The notes beneath the pieces are model-generated. The model was not told the origin of the DNA, ran no database searches, and worked only from the letters and a program-made list of their open reading frames with translations. Position numbers and translations under genes: made by a program. Positions 36,701 through 43,260 of a stretch of 64,000 bases of DNA are shown here, piece after piece; positions within the stretch are counted from its first letter, which is position 1; the number at the start of each line of letters is the position of its first letter. This DNA comes from a bacterium (lineage in GTDB: Bacteria; Spirochaetota; Leptospiria; Leptospirales; Leptonemataceae), in NCBI GenBank assembly GCA_024742665.1, contig JANSYA010000003.1, positions 124,001 to 188,000 of the forward strand, in the 5' to 3' direction.

Positions 36701-36773
36701 CTCTGCTCCGGCGTAAACGCGAGCGAAGATTATATTTTCTTAAGCTTATATTGGCCTTTCTTATATCTTCCAT
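30792..36773 (-). CDS. Single-chain multidomain biotin-dependent acyl-CoA carboxylase (acetyl-CoA carboxylase type)
   Basis: About 1993 residues holding every step of acyl-CoA carboxylation in one chain. Biotin carboxylase spans roughly 40-490 (VANRGEIAKR, GGGGKGM, CAAQRRNQKIIEES, EMNTRLQVEYAVTD, where the usual His after QVE is Tyr). A linking domain follows, then the biotin carrier with SAMKMETT at about 684. A central helical region of about 450 residues comes next, and the carboxyltransferase halves fill about 1220-1998 (MKDSRVRGGATGN, GIGSSAGLDVYGSS, ADQPAIMGG, NAPGFVPGTRQE). This order, BC-BT-BCCP-central-CT, is that of eukaryotic-type acetyl-CoA carboxylase. It probably makes malonyl-CoA for the adjacent synthases. 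A GTG at 36788 is an alternative start. Confidence 0.88.
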   Translation of the reverse strand: MEDIRKANISLRKYNLRSRLRRSRDDSGRSGKLQKVLVANRGEIAKRFFQALHEKGIPSVAVVTEPDAGQSWYEFADEVVYIGEAANYTHIPTIVTAAILAGANAIYPGYGFLSENPEFVERMSAVAEHFDKELTFMGPPARVMRKVGNKLDARDLARENAVPVFEGSEAIADLDHARQEAARIGYPVLVKLDSGGGGKGMTPVFAEDQLEAAIESSRRIGRDLYGNDSLYLEKLIQRPVHIEVQIFNGLAVGIRKCAAQRRNQKIIEESGHSFLEVEVREELFAAAENMAQISGYADGGAAGTVEFLYDADSGKFGFLEMNTRLQVEYAVTDQSLGIDLATWQILYFDGCESELDYDAVRRNRLHPRSHSIECRIYAEDPENDYAPSPGTIQRLDLPTFNGVRCDFGFRAGDRVLPFYDPMIGKIIVDGEDRAQALVRLERALQELYIKGATTNVAQLLRVVRHPAFFDPDYTNRILGDNPELESGSALPAEPGADRRQSTAVLFGAFVAHIHEIRKRARLQDSQTRNSALLSDATVEELPYIYNVDYAGANFRVKFLQRSMVNFYSYVDDRFNGRISLARMAGGEDEYVIRFGSRSLHIRADRKPAYTLLRLKNREGKVQYHRMQIQPEGTGAAENAAETVRAPFQGTFVKLAEKDGVMLKVGDRVSAGQPLIVVSAMKMETTISAEIDGTLNYLIEDGDLSRLQLGQTTDGRILGKSIGEGEILALLDPEVSSQDGAADPTAGAEELKNQNVYENRRGSLLESIFGQNLETVFARNPQQNLRRAVKIMESILKGYVPHQAPADSFQTIIKQLIDGEYTFRMNRTITDQVLGILDHYVRVKRVFSSNLAGDVSYFAELNLLISQDQADDYRPSQAFQAEIEPLLAYYGYKKDASDAEEEASLLRHIFLYLFQSRSACAERRDIVECLVHLIAAAASQLREAAEPGSVERVNEIRSCIKQVLYQELSELDESLAETLRQILQKIPETETQLTASVNDDSRDMTALDAAHPLLFFGDFDLIDLHNNILMSIEGESPEPELIPALASSGRVQDQFVAKIKHLQGQGKLRRLYSPLEDVAIYMHEVPTDTETPVRLIAFSTTGDLSESGMDQSARARAVWNVVVRSLQVLFALRFVAKKASLALTPGGHRVEVFVDGPMDSTGFDDRFLSYWDLNRELEEHFSFLQITTFESALLHISDATGDRSIQIAADGEILRFDYPGYPDCPNPYESAPKDIPPPEAKLFARGKWPVDVWLREIVDAGSEREVIVPGIDRIEYTDPKTGKAGYKPVGARVYQGKIDGRPVVFFMKDSRVRGGATGNLEGLKYVAAAYLAYLEKTPLYVWNDGAGANIKEGVISLNRAAQGFMFNTLLAQNVDEETFRRYTDRSFDPALHVVISEIREQFSPAASEFEHEPLFTVAVGIGSSAGLDVYGSSQATLQVLLDSPESYRVLTGSNVIRSVTGEDITNYEIGGARIMGKWTGIADWIARDKIHLLAILRRINEMFSTRMRDAAESGSQPRSVVHQDSSPRMSLASHSVINETIISASMDGGKFWPLKQEYAGAGSMIGGLARLGGHRVMLLGMRSHFGMRASAAVIRSRELLRIASRTETARVLIFGRRWFQPLAQHEPASMRSRLDFLNTLRDDRIPQIHIVTHPEGLQLIELNCTADVVIYVQDARSSSRRDLELVRQNAAFVVDSIDAAFETTQSILDFFADARRQKAGRMQAGTAFPKASQEAAHPGGEKPSIPRELNQPYDIVERVIAPAFDPGSFLEFSAGMNDPAMGPSLVTGLARLNGVVVGILADQPAIMGGAPDAPGTEKFRVFTELLNKHGIPLVMLSNAPGFVPGTRQERLRIQQIGGESLDANVLGQIPVVSVVLNQNYGGRQIHAFSKFLRPGIAYIALEHAHIAVMGGQAAYDLFEGRRHAELLAADDEAGARENHRRFMQEFDQKSRATGDAENSGLLDWTFGEAATLREQLLRGLEAACERCAEVFQAP

Positions 36774-36960
36774 AATTCCGATTCGCACAAAATCTATATT
36801 ATTCCCGTTTTCAGCACAATGATATAAGCAGCTTCATGTACGAGTGTTCGCCATTGGCTGAAAACCAGCGTCCTTTTAGCGGATACGAAAGGTCAGTCAA
36901 CTCGATTACACAAAAGCGATCAGCTTGAGGAAAAATATTAGAAAAAAGTGCAGGCTGTTT

Positions 36961-36979
36961 CTGTGTAAATATTACACAG
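36961..36979 (-). promoter_or_regulatory. 19-bp palindrome upstream of the carboxylase gene
   Basis: CTGTGTAAATATTACACAG: perfect eight-base arms around ATA. It lies in the 290-base AT-rich gap upstream of the carboxylase gene, about 190 bases from its start, with TTACACA half-site-like copies near 36905 and 36990. Likely a dimeric repressor or activator site; I cannot name the regulator. Confidence 0.5.
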
Positions 36980-37030
36980 TAAGTCTTCTACACAAGGAAT
37001 CAATCGGAGAGACTTTGGTTTCAACAGGCG

Positions 37031-37055
37031 GCATCCGGGCTTTGCGCCCGGATGC
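37031..37055 (-). terminator. Strong hairpin after the kinase gene
   Basis: GCATCCGGGC pairs perfectly with GCCCGGATGC around a five-base loop, 25 bases beyond the kinase stop at 37080. No U-tract follows, so it may act with Rho or as an mRNA end protector. Confidence 0.55.
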
Positions 37056-37079
37056 TCGTCAGAGAAAATTGTGCAGGGG

Positions 37080-40000
37080 TTACTTTTTCTGCATCAAGAA
37101 CAGCGTGACGTCGTCGTCCTGGTGGTCCATAAAATCGAAACATGCTTTTACGATCCGATCTTTAACGACCACGATCCCTTCGGACGCGTTTTCTTCGATT
37201 ACATTGATCAGGCGCTCCGTATCGAATTGCTGACGCGATTGATCGCGACACTCGATCACCCCATCCGTATACAGGATAATAAAGTCGCCAGGATTCAACT
37301 TAAACGCGGACTTATCAATCATCCCGGAGACGTCCGGTACGATCCCCATCCACACACCGTCCGTCGGAATGACTTCCACTTTACCGGTGGCTTTGCGCCA
37401 CACCAGGATATCTTCATGTTTACCGACGTGTTCGAAGTTTCCATCCCCGTCGGCTCGCAAGGCGGTGAACGTCATGTACAGATTCTGTTTTGTGCGAGTC
37501 GCCATGTTATTATGGAGAGTCCGATTCACCGCCTTGAAAAGTTCGACGGTATCAGGGGTATTCGTCGAGTTCAGATAAGTGCTGAAACCAGTCTGAGCCA
37601 TCAGCATCAACAGACCGGAGTTCAGTCCGTGCCCGGTAACGTCTCCGATCGCGATCCATCGATCCCCATTCACCTGATAGTAGTCGTAGTAGTCCCCTCC
37701 GACTTGCTCGGCAGGCGTCATATGAGCGGCGATGTTATAATCGTTGTCCTCTGATTCCGCGGGTAGAATCGACATCTGAACATCTTTCGCCATCTCCATT
37801 TCTTTCTGAAGTTTTTGACGTTCGGTTTCATCGGCGACCAAACGAGCGTTTTCGATTGAGATGGCCGCCTGGGCAGACAGAATACTCAACATTTCAACCC
37901 GCTCGGGGGTAAATGCGTTCGTTGTCAGGTTATTCTCAAGATAAAGAATTCCTACCAGTTTTCCCTGCTTCGTAATCGGTGTACATAACACCGACTTGGG
38001 CTGATGCTCGACAACGTATGGCGTGTTCGTAAAGCGTCCCATTGACGTCGCGTCCCCCAGAACCACGTCTTCTACTGTGCGGTGCACATAGCGCACGATC
38101 GCTTCGGGGACGCCGGAGTTTTTCGCGTTGATCGGCAAAGACTGCATAACCGCCGGCTCGCTCGAATTGATATCATCCTCGGCTTCGATTAAGATTTTAC
38201 CATCGGTTTCGAGCATCAGTACGCCGCGCTGCGCGCCCGCGTTTTCGATCACGATTTTCATAACCCGGCTGAGCAGCTTATCGAGAAAGATTTCGCCGGA
38301 TAGAGTTTGCGCGGCTTTGAGAACCGTATTAACATCCAGGGATGCGGTTGTCGCGCCGTCGGAACTCGCCGTATCGGTCGATAATGTTGCGGTCCGTGTT
38401 TCGTGAGTGCCGCCGGCCATGCGAGGGCCGCTCGCGGCTGCCAGGATTTTCGCGACCGCCTGGGGATACCTGACTGCCAGGTCTTCGACTTTAACCGGGG
38501 ACCCCCAGCGTTGATAAGCATAACGAGCGTCAGTCAGATAAGTTCGGGCGACTTTTTCTTTGTCGATTGAAAAGTAAAAATCAGCGGCCAGCTCGTTCCC
38601 CAGAGCCTCCTCCATCAGATGCTCACTCTCCCGCGCGCCGAGAATCGCGCGATCGTAGTAGTCCATCGCTCTGGACTGATTGCCCGCGACTCTGGCTCGT
38701 TCCGCTTCGACAAGATCCCAGCGATGCTGTTGATTCATCGGAGCGTAAGCAGCGAATCTCTTGAGTTTTCGCTGATTTTTGGCGACTCGTCTCAGAGACT
38801 TGCGGCGCTGCCCGCCTTTCAACTTCGGCAGAACCGCCAGTCGGTTCAATGAATCGATCATGGCAAAGTGCTGGAGCTGCGACATTCCCATTGTCGCCTG
38901 CTCGTAGGTTGCAACCTCATCGAGCTGAATCTGCGCCTGTTCGTGCTCATGAAACAAGTAGGCAAGCAGCGCTTTCGCGTAGGCCGTAAACGCCAGCCCG
39001 CTCTTAAAATCGTTCTTCCGAAAAAAATCGAGAATCTTTTCTCCGTCGAATTCCGCGCTCTGCAAGGCTAATTTATCTTCCGATTTCCCGAGCAGGTTTT
39101 CACAAAACTGCCACCAGGTCTGGCATGAATACTGTGTGAGTAATTGTTTTACACTTTCCTGAGCCCGGTAATATTTCCCCAGATCCTTGTGCAGATTGGG
39201 CACCGTATCGACGGAAAAGAGGCGATTGATTCCCTGGAAATAATAACAGTAGCCGCGATATTCCAGGTCACCCGCCTCAAGACCGGCCTGGGCGCCTTTG
39301 AGAAAGTCCTCGAAGGTATCCTTTAGAGGAAACTTCCAGTGGCGTACAAATGAATTGTACAGCATGATCGTTTTTGAAGCCAGGGGTTTCGTGTCCGGAC
39401 GCTCAAGCAACTTCAGGGAAAGACGTCCGAATTTGTTGCCCCCGTTGATATCGCCGAGCACGCCGACGGTCGCCAGAGCGTACAAACCCAGAGCGTATGG
39501 AGCGACGGGATTATGGCCGAAGCGATAGGTTAGATAGGTCATAACCATTACCGCGCGACCGAAAAGCCAGAAATCGGTCTGATACAGGGTGGACCCGATA
39601 TTCTTCATGATCTGCATAGCCGCGCGGATCTTCAGGTTTTCCATCGGCGAAGCGGCCAGCACGCTGTCCGCCCCCTTCAAAGCGATGATCGCCTTCGCGC
39701 GCATCAAAGCCGGTCCAACCTTCAAGAAGCTGCCCTTTTTGGGCAGAGAAACGCCAAGCATTTTCAGAATCTCCCGGGCCGCCTTCACGGACTCCGGAAG
39801 TCGGTTTTGATTATTCCTGGTCCGAATCAGGACGTCGTACACCGGCACCTTATCGAGCACGTTTTTCGAGTTTTCGATTACAACCTGAACGTAACGATCG
39901 GAATCATCGTAATTACCGCACAAGTTTTCGGCCGACGCTTTCGTGGTATTTAAGTCCCGCGTCAGTTCGTAGTTGGACGACCAGGAATGATCGGGCAACA

Positions 40001-42311
40001 AGGTCAAACCGAACTGTAGATACCGCGATGCGGGCTCGTATGCGGTTGATCCGATCGCTTTCTGACCGGATAATAAATTTAATTCGGCGACCGCCGTTCG
40101 TTCCTCTTCCTTTTCGATCAGGTCAAGACCCTGATTGTAATGATTGACGATATTAAATAATTCTTCAGACAGGGATTCGTTCGCGATCGAGGAATGCAAC
40201 AGACGGCCGATAGAAAGATGGACTTCCGCCTTTTTGGCTTCGTCCATCATTCCGTATGCAGCCTGTTGAACGCGATCATGCAGGAAACGGTATACGTCCG
40301 ATACGGCCTCTTTTCCGCCCTGTTGATATCTTGTCTCTTCGCCGGTCGGCTGCAGCAAACCTTCCTGTAAAGCTTCCTGCAAGTCAGTGAGCGTACGTTC
40401 CGGAGTTTTCTGATAAACGATCGAGAGCACATGTAGATCGAATTTATTGCCGATACAAGACGCCAGTTTCAGAAGCTCCTGCACTTCGCCGCCGAGTTTT
40501 TGAATCTTGTCGGTCATCAGATCGATGACATTGTCCGTGATGCCCATCGACCGGATATTTTCGATATCCCACGTCCAGTTGCCGCTCGCCTGTTCAAAAT
40601 TCAAAGACCGCGATTCGTACAGGCTTTTTAAGAATTCAGCGACGAAGAACGGATTTCCGTTCGTTTTAACGTGCAGAAGTTCCGCCAGGGGAAGCGAATG
40701 ATCGGGCTCGCAATGAAATGTATCGATCAACAACTCATTTACACTACGAACGGCCAGGGGCTCAAGAACGAAACGTTCTACTTTTTTCTCGACCTTTGCC
40801 AGTCGTTGAAAGAATTCAGACAGCGGATGGGTCAGGTCGACTTCCGTGTCACGATATGAGAGAATTACAAACGTATATTTTATATCGCTGTTCGTAATGA
40901 TATTTTCAAGCAACCTTAAAGACGGGCCGTCGCTCCATTGCATATCGTCAATGAAAATAGTCAGCGGATGTTTCCGAGCGGCGAAGGTCCTGACGAACTG
41001 CGTAAACACCACGTTAAACCGGTTTTCCGCTTCCGCAGGGGACAGCTCATCGACCGCGGGTTGAGGGCCGATAATCAATTCGACCTCCGGAATCACACTA
41101 ATAATCACCTGACCGTTCGGACCAAGGGCCTTTTGCAAACGATCTTTCCACTTCGAAATCTGCTCTTCGCTCTCTGTCAAGATCTGGCGAATAATTTCCT
41201 GCAAAGCTTGAATAATGGAACTGTAGGGGATATCGCGTTTGAATTGATCGAATTTACCCGAAATAAAATACCCGCGTTTTTCGACCAGGGGACGGCGCAA
41301 TTCATGGATCAAAGCCGATTTACCGATGCCTGACGTTCCCTGGACGACAGCCATTTGCGAATCGCCGGCCAGGACCTGGTCGAAAACCTCCATCAGATTT
41401 TCTTTTTCTTTTTGCCGGCCGTATAACTTCTGCGGGATCTGAAACTTTTCGGAAACGTCCCGTTTACCGGTTACGAAATCCTCCGGAGCCCCTTTCGAAC
41501 GAATGCATTCTTCCAGATCGAAGCGCAGGCCGGCCGCACTCTGATATCGATCTTCCGCGTTTTTCGACAGCAGTTTCATGATGATAGCCGAAACTGCCTG
41601 CGGGATTTCTTCGAAAATCTGATCGGGCGGCGTCGGCTGCACCGCGATATGGTTGTGAACCATCTCCATCTGATCGCTTGAATCAAATGGAAGTTGCCCC
41701 GTAACCATTTGAAAGAAGGTCACTCCCAGGGAATAAAAATCCGTGCGATAGTCGATCGCACGATTCATTCGACCTGTCTGCTCGGGTGAAATATAAGCGA
41801 GAGTGCCTTCCAGCTTTCCGCCGGACGCGACAGATGAATTCTCACGGGTCAGTCGAACCGAAATTCCAAAATCTGTAATGGCGACTTCGCCGCTCTTGAG
41901 GTTTATAATGATGTTATGAGGCTTGATATCCATGTGAATGATATCATGAGCATGAATGCTCTCCAGCGCCTCGGTAACCCGGTGAGCTATTTTGAGGAAG
42001 GCCTGAATCCCAACCTTTTTCGACTTGAGCACTTCGGCGAGCGAGACCCCGCCGAAATCCTGGAAGATGAGAGCGAGGCCGTTATTGTACTTTTCGAGGG
42101 CGAGCGGTTTTACGACCCCCTTCAGCGAAGGCAGGTGGCTAAACTCATATTCTCGCTTGAATTTTTCAATTTCTTTGAAATCCGGGTATTCATTGCGATG
42201 GACCTTCAGAATGACAGGATTATCATTTCCATTGCGCCGGGCGCGATACACAAGCGTATTCCGCCCCTCATGGAGAAGCTCCTCTGTCCTGTAACCATCG
42301 ACATTTATCAT
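37080..42311 (-). CDS. Ser/Thr protein kinase - AAA ATPase - GAF - PP2C (SpoIIE) signalling protein
   Basis: About 1743 residues. I prefer ATG 42311, 9 bases after GGAAGG; a TTG at 42329 would lie against the terminator hairpin. Order: Hanks-type kinase (about 1-265) with catalytic HMDIKPHN and DFGIS; an AAA/MalT-like ATPase with Walker A QGTSGIGKSALIH (about 325) and FIDDMQWSDGPS; a long helical, TPR-like region (about 680-1300); GAF domain (about 1340-1490) with ILYLENNL; a short coiled coil; and a SpoIIE-type phosphatase (about 1525-1743) with metal sites in GGDYYDYY, GDVTGHGLNSG and LYTDGVIE. Kinase and opposing phosphatase are thus in one chain. Similar large kinases are known in Leptospira-like spirochaetes and cyanobacteria. 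Its place directly after the synthase operon suggests control of the product pathway, but targets are unknown. Confidence 0.88.
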   Translation of the reverse strand: MINVDGYRTEELLHEGRNTLVYRARRNGNDNPVILKVHRNEYPDFKEIEKFKREYEFSHLPSLKGVVKPLALEKYNNGLALIFQDFGGVSLAEVLKSKKVGIQAFLKIAHRVTEALESIHAHDIIHMDIKPHNIIINLKSGEVAITDFGISVRLTRENSSVASGGKLEGTLAYISPEQTGRMNRAIDYRTDFYSLGVTFFQMVTGQLPFDSSDQMEMVHNHIAVQPTPPDQIFEEIPQAVSAIIMKLLSKNAEDRYQSAAGLRFDLEECIRSKGAPEDFVTGKRDVSEKFQIPQKLYGRQKEKENLMEVFDQVLAGDSQMAVVQGTSGIGKSALIHELRRPLVEKRGYFISGKFDQFKRDIPYSSIIQALQEIIRQILTESEEQISKWKDRLQKALGPNGQVIISVIPEVELIIGPQPAVDELSPAEAENRFNVVFTQFVRTFAARKHPLTIFIDDMQWSDGPSLRLLENIITNSDIKYTFVILSYRDTEVDLTHPLSEFFQRLAKVEKKVERFVLEPLAVRSVNELLIDTFHCEPDHSLPLAELLHVKTNGNPFFVAEFLKSLYESRSLNFEQASGNWTWDIENIRSMGITDNVIDLMTDKIQKLGGEVQELLKLASCIGNKFDLHVLSIVYQKTPERTLTDLQEALQEGLLQPTGEETRYQQGGKEAVSDVYRFLHDRVQQAAYGMMDEAKKAEVHLSIGRLLHSSIANESLSEELFNIVNHYNQGLDLIEKEEERTAVAELNLLSGQKAIGSTAYEPASRYLQFGLTLLPDHSWSSNYELTRDLNTTKASAENLCGNYDDSDRYVQVVIENSKNVLDKVPVYDVLIRTRNNQNRLPESVKAAREILKMLGVSLPKKGSFLKVGPALMRAKAIIALKGADSVLAASPMENLKIRAAMQIMKNIGSTLYQTDFWLFGRAVMVMTYLTYRFGHNPVAPYALGLYALATVGVLGDINGGNKFGRLSLKLLERPDTKPLASKTIMLYNSFVRHWKFPLKDTFEDFLKGAQAGLEAGDLEYRGYCYYFQGINRLFSVDTVPNLHKDLGKYYRAQESVKQLLTQYSCQTWWQFCENLLGKSEDKLALQSAEFDGEKILDFFRKNDFKSGLAFTAYAKALLAYLFHEHEQAQIQLDEVATYEQATMGMSQLQHFAMIDSLNRLAVLPKLKGGQRRKSLRRVAKNQRKLKRFAAYAPMNQQHRWDLVEAERARVAGNQSRAMDYYDRAILGARESEHLMEEALGNELAADFYFSIDKEKVARTYLTDARYAYQRWGSPVKVEDLAVRYPQAVAKILAAASGPRMAGGTHETRTATLSTDTASSDGATTASLDVNTVLKAAQTLSGEIFLDKLLSRVMKIVIENAGAQRGVLMLETDGKILIEAEDDINSSEPAVMQSLPINAKNSGVPEAIVRYVHRTVEDVVLGDATSMGRFTNTPYVVEHQPKSVLCTPITKQGKLVGILYLENNLTTNAFTPERVEMLSILSAQAAISIENARLVADETERQKLQKEMEMAKDVQMSILPAESEDNDYNIAAHMTPAEQVGGDYYDYYQVNGDRWIAIGDVTGHGLNSGLLMLMAQTGFSTYLNSTNTPDTVELFKAVNRTLHNNMATRTKQNLYMTFTALRADGDGNFEHVGKHEDILVWRKATGKVEVIPTDGVWMGIVPDVSGMIDKSAFKLNPGDFIILYTDGVIECRDQSRQQFDTERLINVIEENASEGIVVVKDRIVKACFDFMDHQDDDVTLFLMQKK

Positions 42312-42327
42312 TCCGAGTATCCTTCCC

Positions 42328-42358
42328 AAATAAAATCAGCCGGCCCCAGAGCCGGCTG
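42328..42358 (-). terminator. Terminator at the end of the polyketide operon
   Basis: On the minus strand CAGCCGGC pairs with GCCGGCTG (42337-42358) and is followed by ATTTTATTT. It stands 26 bases after the thioesterase stop and just before the kinase gene, so the synthase operon probably ends here or reads through only partly. Confidence 0.75.
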
Positions 42359-42384
42359 TTCGATCCACGGACAGATAGCCGAAA

Positions 42385-43260
42385 CTACTGCCAGGTTATA
42401 TCCTCATGAGATACATTTTTCAGGATTTCCATTAATTTTTTTCTCAACATTGGTAAAAATTTATCTTCTGCTGTTATTACAAAAAAATGGTCTCCATCCA
42501 CCTCGACGATTTCGCAGGGCTGCCTGGTTTCCTCCTTCCAGCAAGGAACTTCCACCGATGACACCAAATGATCGCGATTTCCGTAGTAGACAGTCATGGG
42601 TATATTGAAGGGTTTCTCCGTCGGGCGGTATTCGTATGACCCGTAAGCGTAATAATCCGATTTAAGAGTCGGAATCACCAGAGCTCCCGTTGAGGCGTCC
42701 TTCAAAACGGCTCCGTCAGTGCCCCCCAGGTCATCAGCCAGCTTGAAGAACTCTTCCAGGGTTACATCTTTCATGCCAGAAACTTGTTTTCCGCCTGGCT
42801 GGAGCAGAGATGGGCCAAAGTGCGCCCCTACGATGAAATGTAACGGTGGTTCGAATTTTCCGTTCCGCATCTGGCGGAGCACTTCATGAGTGATCAGTGA
42901 CCCCATGCAGTGGCCATACATAATGTAAGGTTTGTCCAGATAGGGCGTCATCGCCTTGATAATCGGTGGAATCAGCAAATAGATATCTTCCGGCATCGTA
43001 TCCATCATTCGATTTTCACGGCCAGGCAACTGGATCAGGCAAACCTCGATCCCATCGTCAAAATACCGATCGGGCCAGGAGCGAAATACGGACGGGGCTC
43101 CGCCGGCGTACGGCAAACAGAACAGTCTGGCTTTGGCATTCGGATTGGGACGCGGCCGCAAAATCCAGGGGTTCCCTTCAATCTGGCTGGGCTCGGCCAA
43201 CTGCATTTTCTTCCGGCGCATATCCAGGAGGTCTTGCTTTAGTTTTACTGCTGTTTTCAT
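42385..43260 (-). CDS. Type II thioesterase with Cys nucleophile
   Basis: A 291-residue type II thioesterase with the usual landmarks LFCLPYAGGAPSVFRSW, LIQLPGRENRM, Asp in YYGNRDHLVSS and His in VDGDHFFV. The nucleophile elbow, however, reads MYGHCMGSL: the codon is TGC, so the normal Ser is Cys. Cys-nucleophile thioesterases are known in some NRPS release domains (for example ObiF of obafluorin), where they favour unusual release chemistry; in a stand-alone type II enzyme this is rare. Its ATG overlaps the megasynthase stop by 4 bases (ATGA), so the two are translated together. It may carry out product release, since the last megasynthase has no thioesterase domain. Confidence 0.88.
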   Translation of the reverse strand: MKTAVKLKQDLLDMRRKKMQLAEPSQIEGNPWILRPRPNPNAKARLFCLPYAGGAPSVFRSWPDRYFDDGIEVCLIQLPGRENRMMDTMPEDIYLLIPPIIKAMTPYLDKPYIMYGHCMGSLITHEVLRQMRNGKFEPPLHFIVGAHFGPSLLQPGGKQVSGMKDVTLEEFFKLADDLGGTDGAVLKDASTGALVIPTLKSDYYAYGSYEYRPTEKPFNIPMTVYYGNRDHLVSSVEVPCWKEETRQPCEIVEVDGDHFFVITAEDKFLPMLRKKLMEILKNVSHEDITWQ

